Shown one piece after another: positions 1-8,639 of a stretch of DNA of 26,903 nucleotides. The DNA comes from Wenzhouxiangella sp. (GTDB lineage Bacteria; Pseudomonadota; Gammaproteobacteria; Xanthomonadales; Wenzhouxiangellaceae). Made by a program: the position numbers and the translations under genes. Each line of letters opens with the position of its first letter. The stretch's first letter is position 1. The DNA is taken from positions 1-26,903 of the forward strand of contig JAASTB010000005.1 of NCBI GenBank assembly GCA_021767625.1. Direction: 5' to 3'. The notes under the pieces were generated by a model, which did not search any database, was not told the DNA's origin, and worked only from the letters and a program-made list of their open reading frames with translations.

Positions 1-996
<996 letters not shown>

Positions 997-999
997 TCG

Positions 1000-1794
1000 G
1001 TGTCGGCAGCGCAAGACGTTGCCGAGACCCTCGAGGTCGGCCTGGTCCAGGCCGACCTCGTCTGGCAGGACCCGGATGCCAATCGCCGCCGCCTGGCGGC
1101 GATGATGGACACCCAGCCCGGCTGCGATCTCTACGTCATACCGGAGACCTTCTCCACCGGTTTCCTGGGCGATGCCGGCCTCGAGGCTGAATCCATGGAC
1201 GGCCCGAGCGTGGCCTGGTTGCGCGAGCAGGCGCGCTCACGCGATGCCGCGGTTTGCGGCAGCCTCGTGATCGACGGCGGCGAGGGCAGGCGCTTCAACC
1301 GCATGGTCTTCATGCCGCCAGACGGTGAGCCCATAACCTACGACAAGCGTCATCGCTTCGGTTTCGGCGGCGAGGACGAGCGCTATAGCCCCGGCGACCG
1401 GCAGGTCGTCGTCGAGTGGAAGGGCTGGCGCATCGACCTTCAGGTCTGCTTCGATCTCCGCTTTCCGGTCTGGTGCCGCAACGACCGCGACTTCGACATC
1501 CAGATTTACGTGGCCAACTGGCCGGCGCCCCGTGCCGATCACTGGCGCAGCCTGCTCAAGGCCCGGGCGATCGAGAACCAGGCCTACGTCATCGGCGTCA
1601 ACCGCTGCGGCCGCGACGGCAACGATCTCGACTATGCCGGGGACACCGTTGCTCGCGCTCCGGACGGAAAGCGCCTCCTCGAGCTCGGGCCCATCGCAAC
1701 CTGCGGGCGGGCCACCCTCGACAAGGCCGCGCTCGACGACTTCCGCACGGCCCTTCCATTCCTGGTCGACCGGGACCCGTTTCGCTTCGTTTAG
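1000..1794 (+). CDS. Omega-amidase, nitrilase superfamily (YafV/NIT2-like)
   Basis: A 264-residue cytosolic carbon-nitrogen hydrolase. The nitrilase triad is visible: Glu49 in VIPETFSTGF, Lys116 in TYDKRHRF and Cys150 in LQVCFDLRFP. Conserved stretches YVANWPAPR and ARAIENQAYV match E. coli YafV closely. Family members hydrolyse 2-oxoglutaramate (and 2-oxosuccinamate) to the oxo acid and ammonia, a repair and salvage step after glutamine transamination. The start is GTG, 3 bp after the icd stop, with a weak AAGG about 10 nt upstream inside icd. Coupling to icd puts two producers of 2-oxoglutarate together. Exact substrate is inferred from family resemblance. Confidence 0.9.
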   Translation: MSAAQDVAETLEVGLVQADLVWQDPDANRRRLAAMMDTQPGCDLYVIPETFSTGFLGDAGLEAESMDGPSVAWLREQARSRDAAVCGSLVIDGGEGRRFNRMVFMPPDGEPITYDKRHRFGFGGEDERYSPGDRQVVVEWKGWRIDLQVCFDLRFPVWCRNDRDFDIQIYVANWPAPRADHWRSLLKARAIENQAYVIGVNRCGRDGNDLDYAGDTVARAPDGKRLLELGPIATCGRATLDKAALDDFRTALPFLVDRDPFRFV

Positions 1795-1829
1795 TTCACA
1801 CATGTGATCAAATTCGGGGCATTTAACGA

Positions 1830-1858
1830 TTGCCCGCCCGGAATCGAGCGGCTATACT
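1830..1858 (+). promoter_or_regulatory. Sigma70-type promoter for the TonB-dependent receptor
   Basis: TTGCCC at 1830-1835 and TATACT at 1853-1858 are separated by 17 bp, a good match to the -35/-10 consensus. The predicted transcript would start near 1865, about 30 nt before the start codon, with AGGGAG at 1881-1886 as ribosome binding site. No Fur box or other operator was recognised. Confidence 0.65.
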
Positions 1859-1895
1859 CCCTTAACCAATTTGTAACTTCAGGGAGTAAAAAGGG

Positions 1896-4838
1896 ATGTT
1901 GACTCTCATCAAGCGTAGGCTGGCCCTCGCCAGCTTGTTGTTTTTCCTCGCAATGCTGGGTCTCGTGTGGAACCCGGTAATGGCGCAGGACCAGGATTCC
2001 GAGTCGGAAGAAGACGTCGCCGAAGAGACGACGGACGAGGACGATGAGGATGAAGGGGCCGCCGACCTCGGCCGTGTCCAGGTCACCGGCTCGCTGATTC
2101 GCCGCGCCGAGTACAGTTCCACCTCGCCGGTCCAGGTGATTACCGCCGAAACGCAGGCGCAGGTCGGCCAGGTCGACACGGCCGAATACCTGCAGCGCTC
2201 CAGCGTGGCGGCCGGCTCGACCCAGTTCAACAACACCTTCAACGGTTTCGTGATCGAGGGCGGCACGGGTATCAACTCGCTGTCCCTGCGCGGTCTGGGC
2301 GCCCAGCGCACGCTGGTGGTGCTCAACAACCGTCGCCCCGGTCCGGCCGGCGTTCGCGGCCAGGTCGGCGCCTTCGACCTCAACGTGATCCCGGAAGTCA
2401 TCGTCCAGCGCGTCGAGCTGCTCAAGGACGGCGCCTCCTCGATCTACGGTTCCGACGCCGTTGCCGGCGTGGCTAACGTGATCACGCGCAAGAACCTCGA
2501 CGGTGGCGAAGTCTCCCTGCAGATCAACCAGCCCGAAGAATCCGGCGGTGCGGTCTATCAGGGTTCGGCCGGTTACGGCTGGAACTTCGCCAGCGGCAGC
2601 GTGGTGGTTGCGGCCGAGTACTTCTTCCAGGAAGAACTGCGCCGCAGCGATCGTGACTTCCTGAGCTGCCCGCAGGACTATTTCTGGGATGCCGATGGCA
2701 ACCGCATCGACCGCGAAGATCGCTCGATCCTGGCGGGTACGGACCTGGCGGGATGTGACAACCTGTACGCCAACACCGTCATCGACGCCGTGTTCGGCGA
2801 TCGCTACATTCCGGCGCCGGACGGCCAGACCATCGGCCTGATCCCGGGCTACCGCCCGCGTGCCAACGGCCGCTACGACGATCCCGGCGGACAGGCCTTC
2901 TACGAAGACGTGCTGAACTTCCCGTTCGCCGACACGGACATGGCCATCAACCGCCAGGAGCGCATGAGCGTCTACGGCGCCTCGGAGTTCAACCTGGACT
3001 TCGCCGGCGGCGTCACCTGGGATACCGAGTGGCTCTACAACAAGCGTGAAACGACCACCGAAGGCTGGCGCCAGTTCTTCCCGCTGATGGGCGGCACCAC
3101 CGCCGTCATCCCGGCCTACCAGTATCCGAACAACAACACCTTCGCTTCGCCGGTTCCCTCGGGTATCGCGCAGCCGGTCATGCCTTACCCGTCCAACGGC
3201 AACGTCGAAGTGGACTACTACTACGTCGCCACGGGTCTGGAAGGGGTTATCGGCAACAGCCTGTGGACCTGGAGCGTCGACGCTTCGTATTCGCGTTCCG
3301 ACGGTGACTACACCAGCAATGGCATCGTGGCCTCGCGTTCCGGCGACGTCCGCTTCGACCCGGACGGTCCGGACCTGAACTACTTCGACCCGTTCTACCT
3401 GAGCGGTCAGGGCATGGACGAACTCGTCAACGCCGTCGGCGCAATGCACACCGGCAACACGGTTTACGACCAGTTCGTGACCACCGGTATCATCACCGGC
3501 GACCTGTTCCAGATGCCGGCCGGTCCGGTGGGCGTGGCCTTCGGTGCCGAGTACCGCGACTTCAGCATCGACGACCAGCCGAGCCAGCTTTCGCAGAACG
3601 GCAACCTGTGGGGTTCCACCTCCGCCCAGGTCACCAAGGGTGACGACCAGGTGATGGAAGGCTTCGCCGAAATCGAAGTCCCGCTGCTCGCCGGCGAAAC
3701 GCCGTTCGAGTCGCTGACCCTCAACGCCTCGGGCCGTTGGTTCGACTACGATTCGACCGGTTCCGACTCGGTCTGGAAGGCGGGCCTGAACTGGCAGATC
3801 AACCCGACGGTTCGTCTGCGCAGCACCTACGGCACGTCTTATCGTTCGCCGGCGCTCTACGAACTCTACCTGGGTGACCAGACCGCGTTCCTGAGCCAGC
3901 TGTCGATCGATCCCTGCGTCGACTGGCAGGAGAGCAACAACGACTTCATTCGCGCCAACTGCGCCGCGGCCGGTATCCCCGGTGACTACGCGGGCGGTGC
4001 TTCCTCGGCGACCATCGTCTCCGGCGGCGGCATCGGCGTGCTGGAGCCGGAAACCTCCACCGCCTTCACCGCCGGCCTGATCCTGACGCCGTCCTTCGCC
4101 GATTTCAGCATTGCCGTTGACTACTTCGAAATGGAAGTGGAAGACCAGGTCGCGCAGCTCGGCGGCGCCAGCATCCTGGGCGGTTGCTACGGTTCGCCGA
4201 ACTTCCCGAACGCGTTCTGCGATCTCTTCGACCGCAATCCGGCCGACGATCCCACGGCACCGTTCGCGATTACCGAAGTGCGTGACTCGTACCTGAACGT
4301 GGACCGTCAGAAGACCCGCGGTGTTGACGTCAACTTCCGCTACGACGGTTTGTTCTCCTTCGGCCGCCTGGTTGTCGAAAACCAGAGCACCTGGGTGTTC
4401 GAGGACCTCGAGCAGTTGTTCGATCCGAACCTGGCCCAGGGTTTCGACGACAACAACCGCAACGGCACCATCGGCCGTCCGAAGCTGGTCAGCAACCTGC
4501 GCGCTTCGCTGACGCGTGACGACTGGACGTTCAACTGGTACATCGAGTACATCCGTCGCACCGACGAAAAGCGTGATCTGGACGAAGAGACCACTTACTT
4601 CGGCTTCGATCCGGCCTACCGCGACCTGACCGCCGAGCGCGGCCTCTACAACACCTTCTCGGTGCTGTACGAGCAGAACAAGTGGTCGGTGCTGGCCGGC
4701 GTGCGCAACATCTTCGATGAGCAGCCGCCGATCGTTTCCAGCGGTGTCGCCACTCGCCGTGGCAACATCCCGCTGGTGGCGACCCAGTACGACATGCGTG
4801 GTCGGACCGGGTTCGTTCGGTTCAACTACTACTTCTAA
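1896..4838 (+). CDS. TonB-dependent outer-membrane receptor
   Basis: A 980-residue outer-membrane transporter energised by TonB-ExbB-ExbD. A signal peptide spans residues 1-30 (KRR, hydrophobic core, VMA before QDQD). It is followed by an unusually acidic stretch, about residues 31-58, rich in Asp and Glu, then RVQVTGSLIRR at the plug start. The plug shows NSLSLRGLGAQRTLVVLNNRR, VELLKDGASSIYGSDAVAGVANVITR. The remainder is an alternating beta-barrel ending in FVRFNYYF with a C-terminal aromatic residue, as expected for Bam-dependent insertion. Length and plug type fit the large receptors of Xanthomonadales-like bacteria that take up peptides, glycans or siderophores; the substrate cannot be told. 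The gene has its own promoter and terminator and is convergent with a secreted S9 peptidase, which is only weak support for peptide uptake. Confidence 0.95.
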   Translation: MLTLIKRRLALASLLFFLAMLGLVWNPVMAQDQDSESEEDVAEETTDEDDEDEGAADLGRVQVTGSLIRRAEYSSTSPVQVITAETQAQVGQVDTAEYLQRSSVAAGSTQFNNTFNGFVIEGGTGINSLSLRGLGAQRTLVVLNNRRPGPAGVRGQVGAFDLNVIPEVIVQRVELLKDGASSIYGSDAVAGVANVITRKNLDGGEVSLQINQPEESGGAVYQGSAGYGWNFASGSVVVAAEYFFQEELRRSDRDFLSCPQDYFWDADGNRIDREDRSILAGTDLAGCDNLYANTVIDAVFGDRYIPAPDGQTIGLIPGYRPRANGRYDDPGGQAFYEDVLNFPFADTDMAINRQERMSVYGASEFNLDFAGGVTWDTEWLYNKRETTTEGWRQFFPLMGGTTAVIPAYQYPNNNTFASPVPSGIAQPVMPYPSNGNVEVDYYYVATGLEGVIGNSLWTWSVDASYSRSDGDYTSNGIVASRSGDVRFDPDGPDLNYFDPFYLSGQGMDELVNAVGAMHTGNTVYDQFVTTGIITGDLFQMPAGPVGVAFGAEYRDFSIDDQPSQLSQNGNLWGSTSAQVTKGDDQVMEGFAEIEVPLLAGETPFESLTLNASGRWFDYDSTGSDSVWKAGLNWQINPTVRLRSTYGTSYRSPALYELYLGDQTAFLSQLSIDPCVDWQESNNDFIRANCAAAGIPGDYAGGASSATIVSGGGIGVLEPETSTAFTAGLILTPSFADFSIAVDYFEMEVEDQVAQLGGASILGGCYGSPNFPNAFCDLFDRNPADDPTAPFAITEVRDSYLNVDRQKTRGVDVNFRYDGLFSFGRLVVENQSTWVFEDLEQLFDPNLAQGFDDNNRNGTIGRPKLVSNLRASLTRDDWTFNWYIEYIRRTDEKRDLDEETTYFGFDPAYRDLTAERGLYNTFSVLYEQNKWSVLAGVRNIFDEQPPIVSSGVATRRGNIPLVATQYDMRGRTGFVRFNYYF

Positions 4839-4866
4839 GCAAACGAACGCTTCTGAAGACCCTTTG

Positions 4867-4895
4867 GGGCGGCGCGAAAGCGCCGCCCTTTTTTT
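4867..4895 (+). terminator. Rho-independent terminator of the receptor gene
   Basis: A perfect 9-bp stem, GGGCGGCGC (4867-4875) with GCGCCGCCC (4880-4888), encloses a GAAA tetraloop and is followed by seven T residues (4889-4895). It lies 28 bp after the receptor stop codon. Confidence 0.93.
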
Positions 4896-4912
4896 ATGCG
4901 CGGTTTTTTGCT

Positions 4913-4976
4913 CGTTCCTTCGCTCCTTCGCTCCTTCGTTCTTTCGTTCTTTCGTTCTTTCGTTCTTTCGTTCCGG
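4913..4976 (+). repeat. Tandem octamer array CGTTCTTT, eight units
   Basis: Eight consecutive 8-bp units: CGTTCCTT, two CGCTCCTT, four CGTTCTTT and a terminal CGTTCCGG. The array begins 17 bp after the T tract of the receptor terminator. A shorter array of the same 8-bp pattern lies in opposite orientation at 5772-5795, so it looks like part of the repeat family, not a chance slippage tract. Confidence 0.9.
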
Positions 4977-5100
4977 CGCGTTTTGCGTTGGGGGCTTGGG
5001 TGATGTTGGTGCCACCGGGCGGTGTGGGGGTCCCGACACCTCGCGGGCGCTAGGCACGGCGGTGCGACTGGCTGCAGTGCGATCCTCGACAAGTCAAAGG
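4969..5100 (+). repeat. Inverted repeat arm, left copy
   Basis: This 132-bp segment aligns without gaps to the reverse complement of 5644-5775. Shared blocks are CGTTCCGGCGCGTT (4969-4982, identical), GTGGGGGTCCCGACACCTCG (5024-5043, 18 of 20) and the block at 5074-5100 (25 of 27). The spacers of 41 and 30 bp are the same length in both copies but more diverged. Similarity continues weakly beyond 5100 through a small hairpin at 5112-5126. Confidence 0.88.
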
Positions 5101-5361
5101 TGTTCCGGCCGGCCTGCTTCGCAGGCACTTGCGCCGGGTAACGTTTTTCCAGAGCGAAAAAGTCACCAAAATCGCGCTTCAACGTCAAAGTCCCACGCTC
5201 GGTTGGTTCGGTCCTTGGGTTGCTGTGGTGGCTGGCCCCTTCGGGGCGGTGCCTTCGCGAAGCTTCCGTCTGAGGATCCGGTGGCCCCTTCCGGAATGGG
5301 ACGAAGCCGGCAGGAGGGCGGCCTGGCTTCGAGGCGATTGCTCCGGGTCGGCCGGTACAGC

Positions 5362-5432
5362 GTAGGATGCGTGGAGGCCCATTAGCCGTAACGCATCAGG
5401 CGATGCGTTGCGCTTCGCTCCACGCATCCTAC
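5362..5432. repeat. 71-bp compound hairpin element
   Basis: A perfect 15-bp outer inverted repeat pairs GTAGGATGCGTGGAG (5362-5376) with CTCCACGCATCCTAC (5418-5432). Inside it AACGCATC (5390-5397) pairs with GATGCGTT (5402-5409), so the element folds as a two-tier hairpin or cruciform. It resembles a dispersed repeat I recall in gammaproteobacterial genomes that contains GTAGGATGCGTGGAG; that comparison is from memory. Confidence 0.85.
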
Positions 5433-5643
5433 CCCTCCGAATCCCCTCAGCTGGCGCGCGCGAAGCGCCCGTGGACTGTGTTGTCGGCGCTTGATGGAGC
5501 GATGACTACACCGGCGCACCGACGCCTTGCCACGAACGCTTCACAGCGAGCTGAGCCTCGGTGCAACCCTGTTCTCGCGGGTCGGCCGCAATTGACAAAA
5601 GTGAGTCGCCGCAAGACCCCGCAAAGCGGGCCCGGGCGAAACG

Positions 5644-5775
5644 CCTTTGACTGGTCGAGGCTCGCACTGCAACCACAGGCTCCGCCTCGACAAACGCTCG
5701 CGAAGTGTCGAGACCCCCACAATGTTCGCGGTCGCCAGACGTCTCCAGGCCCCAGGTGTCCAACGCGCCGGAACG
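5644..5775 (-). repeat. Inverted repeat arm, right copy
   Basis: Reverse-orientation partner of 4969-5100 with identical spacing between conserved blocks. The blocks here are 5644-5670, 5701-5720 and 5762-5775. The neighbouring hairpin CCCGC-AAA-GCGGG at 5618-5630 sits where the left copy has GCCTGC-TTC-GCAGGC. Confidence 0.88.
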
Positions 5776-5795
5776 AACGAATCAACGAATGAACG
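5772..5795 (-). repeat. Short octamer array, three units
   Basis: On the minus strand the units read CGTTCATT, CGTTGATT and CGTTCGTT, ending at the same CGTTCCGG junction as the left array. It directly abuts the T tract of the S9 peptidase terminator. Confidence 0.75.
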
Positions 5796-5829
5796 AAAAA
5801 AAACCCGCCGCATCGTGAGACGCGGCGGG
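5796..5829 (-). terminator. Rho-independent terminator of the S9 peptidase gene
   Basis: On the minus strand CCCGCCGC (5829-5822) pairs with GCGGCGGG (5811-5804) around a 10-nt loop, followed by eight T residues (5803-5796). It lies 30 bp beyond the peptidase stop codon. Confidence 0.9.
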
Positions 5830-5859
5830 CTTTCTGAAAGCGGGTCGTCAGCGCTCAGG

Positions 5860-7881
5860 TCAGGCGCGGGTGTCCATCCCGCAGTGGCTGCTGCTGAGGA
5901 ATTCCTCGATCAGCCCCAGTGTCTTGGTGTGGTGGCGCGGATACCAGGGCAGGCTGTGGGGCATATCCGGCACCAGCTCGAAGCGTGCTGGCACGTGCTC
6001 CTTGACCGCGTTGTAGAAGTTCTCTGCGTGCCAGGACGGCGTGCGCACGTCGCGGTCGCCGACGTAGAGCAGGATCGGGATGTCGGCCTTGTCGGTATTG
6101 CGCATCGGGTCCATGCCGGTGACGGTCTGGCCCTGCAGGATGCGCTGGAGGCGGTTATCGCTCCAGGTCACGCCCAGGCGGCCCAGGTCGCTGACCGGGG
6201 CGCCGGCGATGGCGCAGTTGTAGGGGCCGTCGGGACGCACCGTGGCCGCCACCGCGGCAAAGCCGCCGTAGGAGTAGCCGAAGATCGCGATGCGGTCTTC
6301 GTCGGCGATACCCTGTTCGACCAACCAGGCGGCGCCGTCGTCCTTATCGTCCTGCATCTTCTTGCCCCATTCCCGGTCGCCGGCCATCCACAGCTCACGG
6401 CCGAGGCCGGCCGAGCCGCGGTACTGCGGGCGCAGCACGGCGTAACCGCGCGAGGTGAGGAAGGGCACCCAGCCGGAAGCGTCCCAGCCCATGCTGTCGC
6501 GCGCCCAGGGCCCGCCGTGGGGATGAATGATGGTCGGAAGCGGTTCGTCGCCCTTCTCCCAGCCCGGCGGCAGGTCGAGAATGCCCGGGATTTCCATACC
6601 GTCTCGGGCCTCGTAGGTGACCCAGCGCTGCTCGCCGATGTTGTCCGGCTCGATCCAGGGACGCTGGCTGCCGATGGTCTCGACCTTCTGGCGGTCACGC
6701 AGCAGGTGATAGGTGGGCGGATGCCGATTGCTCGAAGTGCTGAACAGGACCGTCGTCATCTCGTCGGTATAGCCGTTGATCGAGACGTGCTGGTCGGGGA
6801 AGGCCTGCTCCAGGCCGTCCTGGATGCTGCGCATGGTCGGATCGACGTAAACGGTCTGCATGCGCGGACCGGCGATCCGGAAGCCAAGCAGCTGGTTGAA
6901 GTTGGACTGTCGGTTACCGAATACGAGCCCCGAAATCGAGTACTTGTCGTGCGCCACCAGCGGCTCGGAGTCGTAATCGCGCTTGGCGGGGTCGTACATG
7001 CGCGCCTGAACCAGGTTGGAGAACTGGTCGGTGAGCACGTAGAACTTGCCGCTTTCCTCGTCGATGCCCTCGATTGACACGGAATGGCGTTCGCTGAGCT
7101 TGGTCGTGAGCTTGTCGTGGACTTCGAACTCGCCTTCGTCGTTGCGCAGCAGGATGCGCTGGACGTATTCGCCGTCGACGGACTCGAGTTCGCTGCGGGC
7201 CAGGACCTCGCCGGTGCGGGGATGGAACAGGCTGGGGGAGCTGCCGGCGTTGGAGCTGACCAGCAGCTCGGTGCTGCCGTCGCGCAGGTCATACAGATAG
7301 TAGTTGCCCTGCAGGGTGAGGCCGTTGAGCTGCTGGATAATCACGCGATGCGGGTCCAGGGGCAGGTTGCTGACCAGGTTTGCTTCGCCGCTGAGTTCCA
7401 GGCAACGCTCGGTGTTCTCGCTGATTCCGATCCGGCGAACGTTCTGGGCGAACGCCTCTTCGAATTCTTCGTGTTCGGCGTCGGTCAGGTAGGCCTTGGT
7501 GACGAAGGTCCGGGTGGCGCCGGACATCTTGCCCTCGCCGCAGCCGCCCAGGCGACCGGTCCATTCCTGTCGACCTAGCACGAGCATGCGGCCAGCCTTG
7601 AGCGCGCTGGCGGCGATGAACTTCATCTTGTCGCCGCTGGGCGTGATCTCGGGATCCTGGCCCATGTTGTCCAGTTCCCAGGTCGCCAGGGCCGTCTCGC
7701 GGTTGTCCGAGCCGGGCAGGGCGATGATGGCCGCGAGATGCTCGCCGTCGGCGCTGATCGATACCGACTGGATGTTCGGAATCTTGGCCAGGGCCTCCAC
7801 GGAAATCTCTTCGGCGTGGGTGAATCCCGTCGCCAGCAGGGCGCTGACCAGGAGTACGAGTGTTGAAAACCTTCGGGTCAT
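5860..7881 (-). CDS. Secreted prolyl oligopeptidase family (S9) peptidase
   Basis: A 673-residue serine peptidase probably exported to the periplasm. I chose the ATG at 7881, not the upstream in-frame one at 7938. It has AGAGGA 8 nt upstream and starts a clean signal peptide (MTRRFSTLVLLVSALLATGFTHAEE, cleavage near residue 23). The N-terminal half has beta-propeller character. The C-terminal alpha/beta-hydrolase domain carries HPHGGPWARD (oxyanion region), Ser537 in GYSYGG, Asp611 in GDRDVRTP and His642 in DMPHSL, a complete catalytic triad. Family members cleave short peptides, often after Pro or as dipeptidyl/acylaminoacyl peptidases; specificity cannot be read here. The gene follows lexA by 81 bp on the same strand but need not share its promoter. 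It is convergent with the TonB receptor. Confidence 0.93.
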   Translation of the reverse strand: MTRRFSTLVLLVSALLATGFTHAEEISVEALAKIPNIQSVSISADGEHLAAIIALPGSDNRETALATWELDNMGQDPEITPSGDKMKFIAASALKAGRMLVLGRQEWTGRLGGCGEGKMSGATRTFVTKAYLTDAEHEEFEEAFAQNVRRIGISENTERCLELSGEANLVSNLPLDPHRVIIQQLNGLTLQGNYYLYDLRDGSTELLVSSNAGSSPSLFHPRTGEVLARSELESVDGEYVQRILLRNDEGEFEVHDKLTTKLSERHSVSIEGIDEESGKFYVLTDQFSNLVQARMYDPAKRDYDSEPLVAHDKYSISGLVFGNRQSNFNQLLGFRIAGPRMQTVYVDPTMRSIQDGLEQAFPDQHVSINGYTDEMTTVLFSTSSNRHPPTYHLLRDRQKVETIGSQRPWIEPDNIGEQRWVTYEARDGMEIPGILDLPPGWEKGDEPLPTIIHPHGGPWARDSMGWDASGWVPFLTSRGYAVLRPQYRGSAGLGRELWMAGDREWGKKMQDDKDDGAAWLVEQGIADEDRIAIFGYSYGGFAAVAATVRPDGPYNCAIAGAPVSDLGRLGVTWSDNRLQRILQGQTVTGMDPMRNTDKADIPILLYVGDRDVRTPSWHAENFYNAVKEHVPARFELVPDMPHSLPWYPRHHTKTLGLIEEFLSSSHCGMDTRA

Positions 7882-7962
7882 TGTGCTGATCCTCTGGAGG
7901 TTGATTGGTTTGATCGGACTGGACGACAGTTTACTCAATGCGGTGTCACGGCGCTCGCAAGT

Positions 7963-8595
7963 TCACGCAGCCTGGAAGGCGCGAATGCTGCCCACCGCCA
8001 ATCCTTCGATGGCGAAATCGCTGCCGGGAGACACGTGAATGCTCGCGTAGGCCGGGTTTTCGCTGTCGAGGAAGATGCCCCGGCCCTTGCGGCGCAGGCG
8101 CTTGACGGTGACCTCGCCGTCGATGCGGGCGACCACGATCTGTCCCGCCCGCGCTTCGGGTGTCCTGTGAACGAGCAGCAGGTCGCCGTCGTCGATGCCG
8201 GCACCGACCATGCTGTCGCCGCGGACCTTCAGGGCATAGTCGGGTGCGGGGTGGAAGAGGCCCGGATCGACCTGGATTTCGTCTTCGAGATTCTCGATGG
8301 CGAGCAGAGGCGAACCCGCGGCAACCCGCCCGATGACCGGCAGCGAGCGAGTCGTGGCCGGGTCCGGAGCGGGCGCGCTCGTCGGGTCACGCAGTGGAAC
8401 GATTCCCCGGGCCCGACCCGGCCGGAGCTCGATGGCGCCGCGGTCGGCGAGGGCGCGCAGGTGGCACTGGGCGGCGTTGGGCGAGGCGAAGCCGAAATGC
8501 TCGACGATCTCCGCGCGCGTGGGTGGCAGGCCGTCGGCCGCCACCCGCTGCTCGATGAACTCCAGGATCTGCTGCTGGCGCGCGGTCAGTTGCAT
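7963..8595 (-). CDS. lexA: SOS response repressor LexA
   Basis: A 210-residue transcriptional repressor of DNA-damage genes. The N-terminal winged helix (LTARQQQILEFI, PPTRAEI, GFASPNAAQCHLRAL) matches E. coli LexA. The self-cleavage site is Ala93-Gly94 in RVAAGSP, and the catalytic dyad is Ser128 in GDSMV and Lys165 in VTVKRL, each shifted by nine from E. coli (84/85, 119, 156). On DNA damage RecA filaments stimulate self-cleavage. The start aligns with the E. coli N-terminus, but the only purine-rich tract, AAGGA, lies 1 nt before ATG, too close for normal initiation. A perfect SOS half-site pair sits directly upstream, implying autoregulation. No sulA-like gene follows; the S9 peptidase does. 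Confidence 0.97.
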   Translation of the reverse strand: MQLTARQQQILEFIEQRVAADGLPPTRAEIVEHFGFASPNAAQCHLRALADRGAIELRPGRARGIVPLRDPTSAPAPDPATTRSLPVIGRVAAGSPLLAIENLEDEIQVDPGLFHPAPDYALKVRGDSMVGAGIDDGDLLLVHRTPEARAGQIVVARIDGEVTVKRLRRKGRGIFLDSENPAYASIHVSPGSDFAIEGLAVGSIRAFQAA

Positions 8596-8600
8596 TTCCT

Positions 8601-8620
8601 TACTGTATCAAAAAACAGTC
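8601..8620 (-). promoter_or_regulatory. LexA-binding SOS box upstream of lexA
   Basis: TACTGTATCAAAAAACAGTC contains CTGT (8603-8606), an 8-bp spacer and ACAG (8615-8618), the core of the E. coli-type SOS box. Only 5 bp separate it from the lexA start codon. Bound LexA would block its own transcription. Confidence 0.93.
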
Positions 8621-8633
8621 CGGGGCGCCCCGG
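8610..8633 (-). terminator. Possible terminator of slp overlapping the SOS box
   Basis: On the minus strand the 14-bp palindrome CCGGGGCGCCCCGG (8633-8620) is followed by ACTG and six T residues (8615-8610) that belong to the SOS box spacer. The hairpin can form only a 5-bp stem with a 4-nt loop, so termination strength is uncertain. Confidence 0.4.
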
Positions 8634-8639
8634 ATGGTC

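Larger units (their letters stand above)
4896..5795. other. Gene-free island of inverted repeats between two facing terminators
   Basis: This 0.9-kb stretch lies between the terminators of two convergent genes. I see no believable gene: the open frames have no ribosome binding site or recognisable domain, and all overlap repeats. It holds octamer tandem repeats at both ends, two ungapped 132-bp inverted arms (4969-5100 and 5644-5775), hairpins inside each copy just beyond the arms, and an independent 71-bp hairpin element near the middle. Parts resemble, from memory and unchecked, gene-end repeats that yield spurious hypothetical proteins in many gammaproteobacteria. Confidence 0.8.

Noticed and set aside
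1797..1810. TCACA...TGTGA near the receptor promoter as a CRP site
   Set aside because: The half-sites are in the wrong order and spacing; CRP needs TGTGA-N6-TCACA.
4913..4976. CRISPR array
   Set aside because: Units are 8 bp with no unique spacers; it is a simple tandem repeat and no cas genes are present.
1791..5057. Open frame of 1088 codons antisense to the TonB receptor
   Set aside because: It mirrors the receptor's codon bias in high-GC DNA, has no recognisable domain, no ribosome site and a low-complexity start in the octamer repeat.
4717..5385. Open frames inside the repeat island that could be called hypothetical proteins
   Set aside because: They read through terminator, octamers and inverted arms; similar peptides arise from both repeat copies, which marks them as repeat artefacts.
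4896..5795. Insertion sequence or mobile gene cassette
   Set aside because: No transposase or integrase fragment and no evident target-site duplication; only inverted arms are visible.
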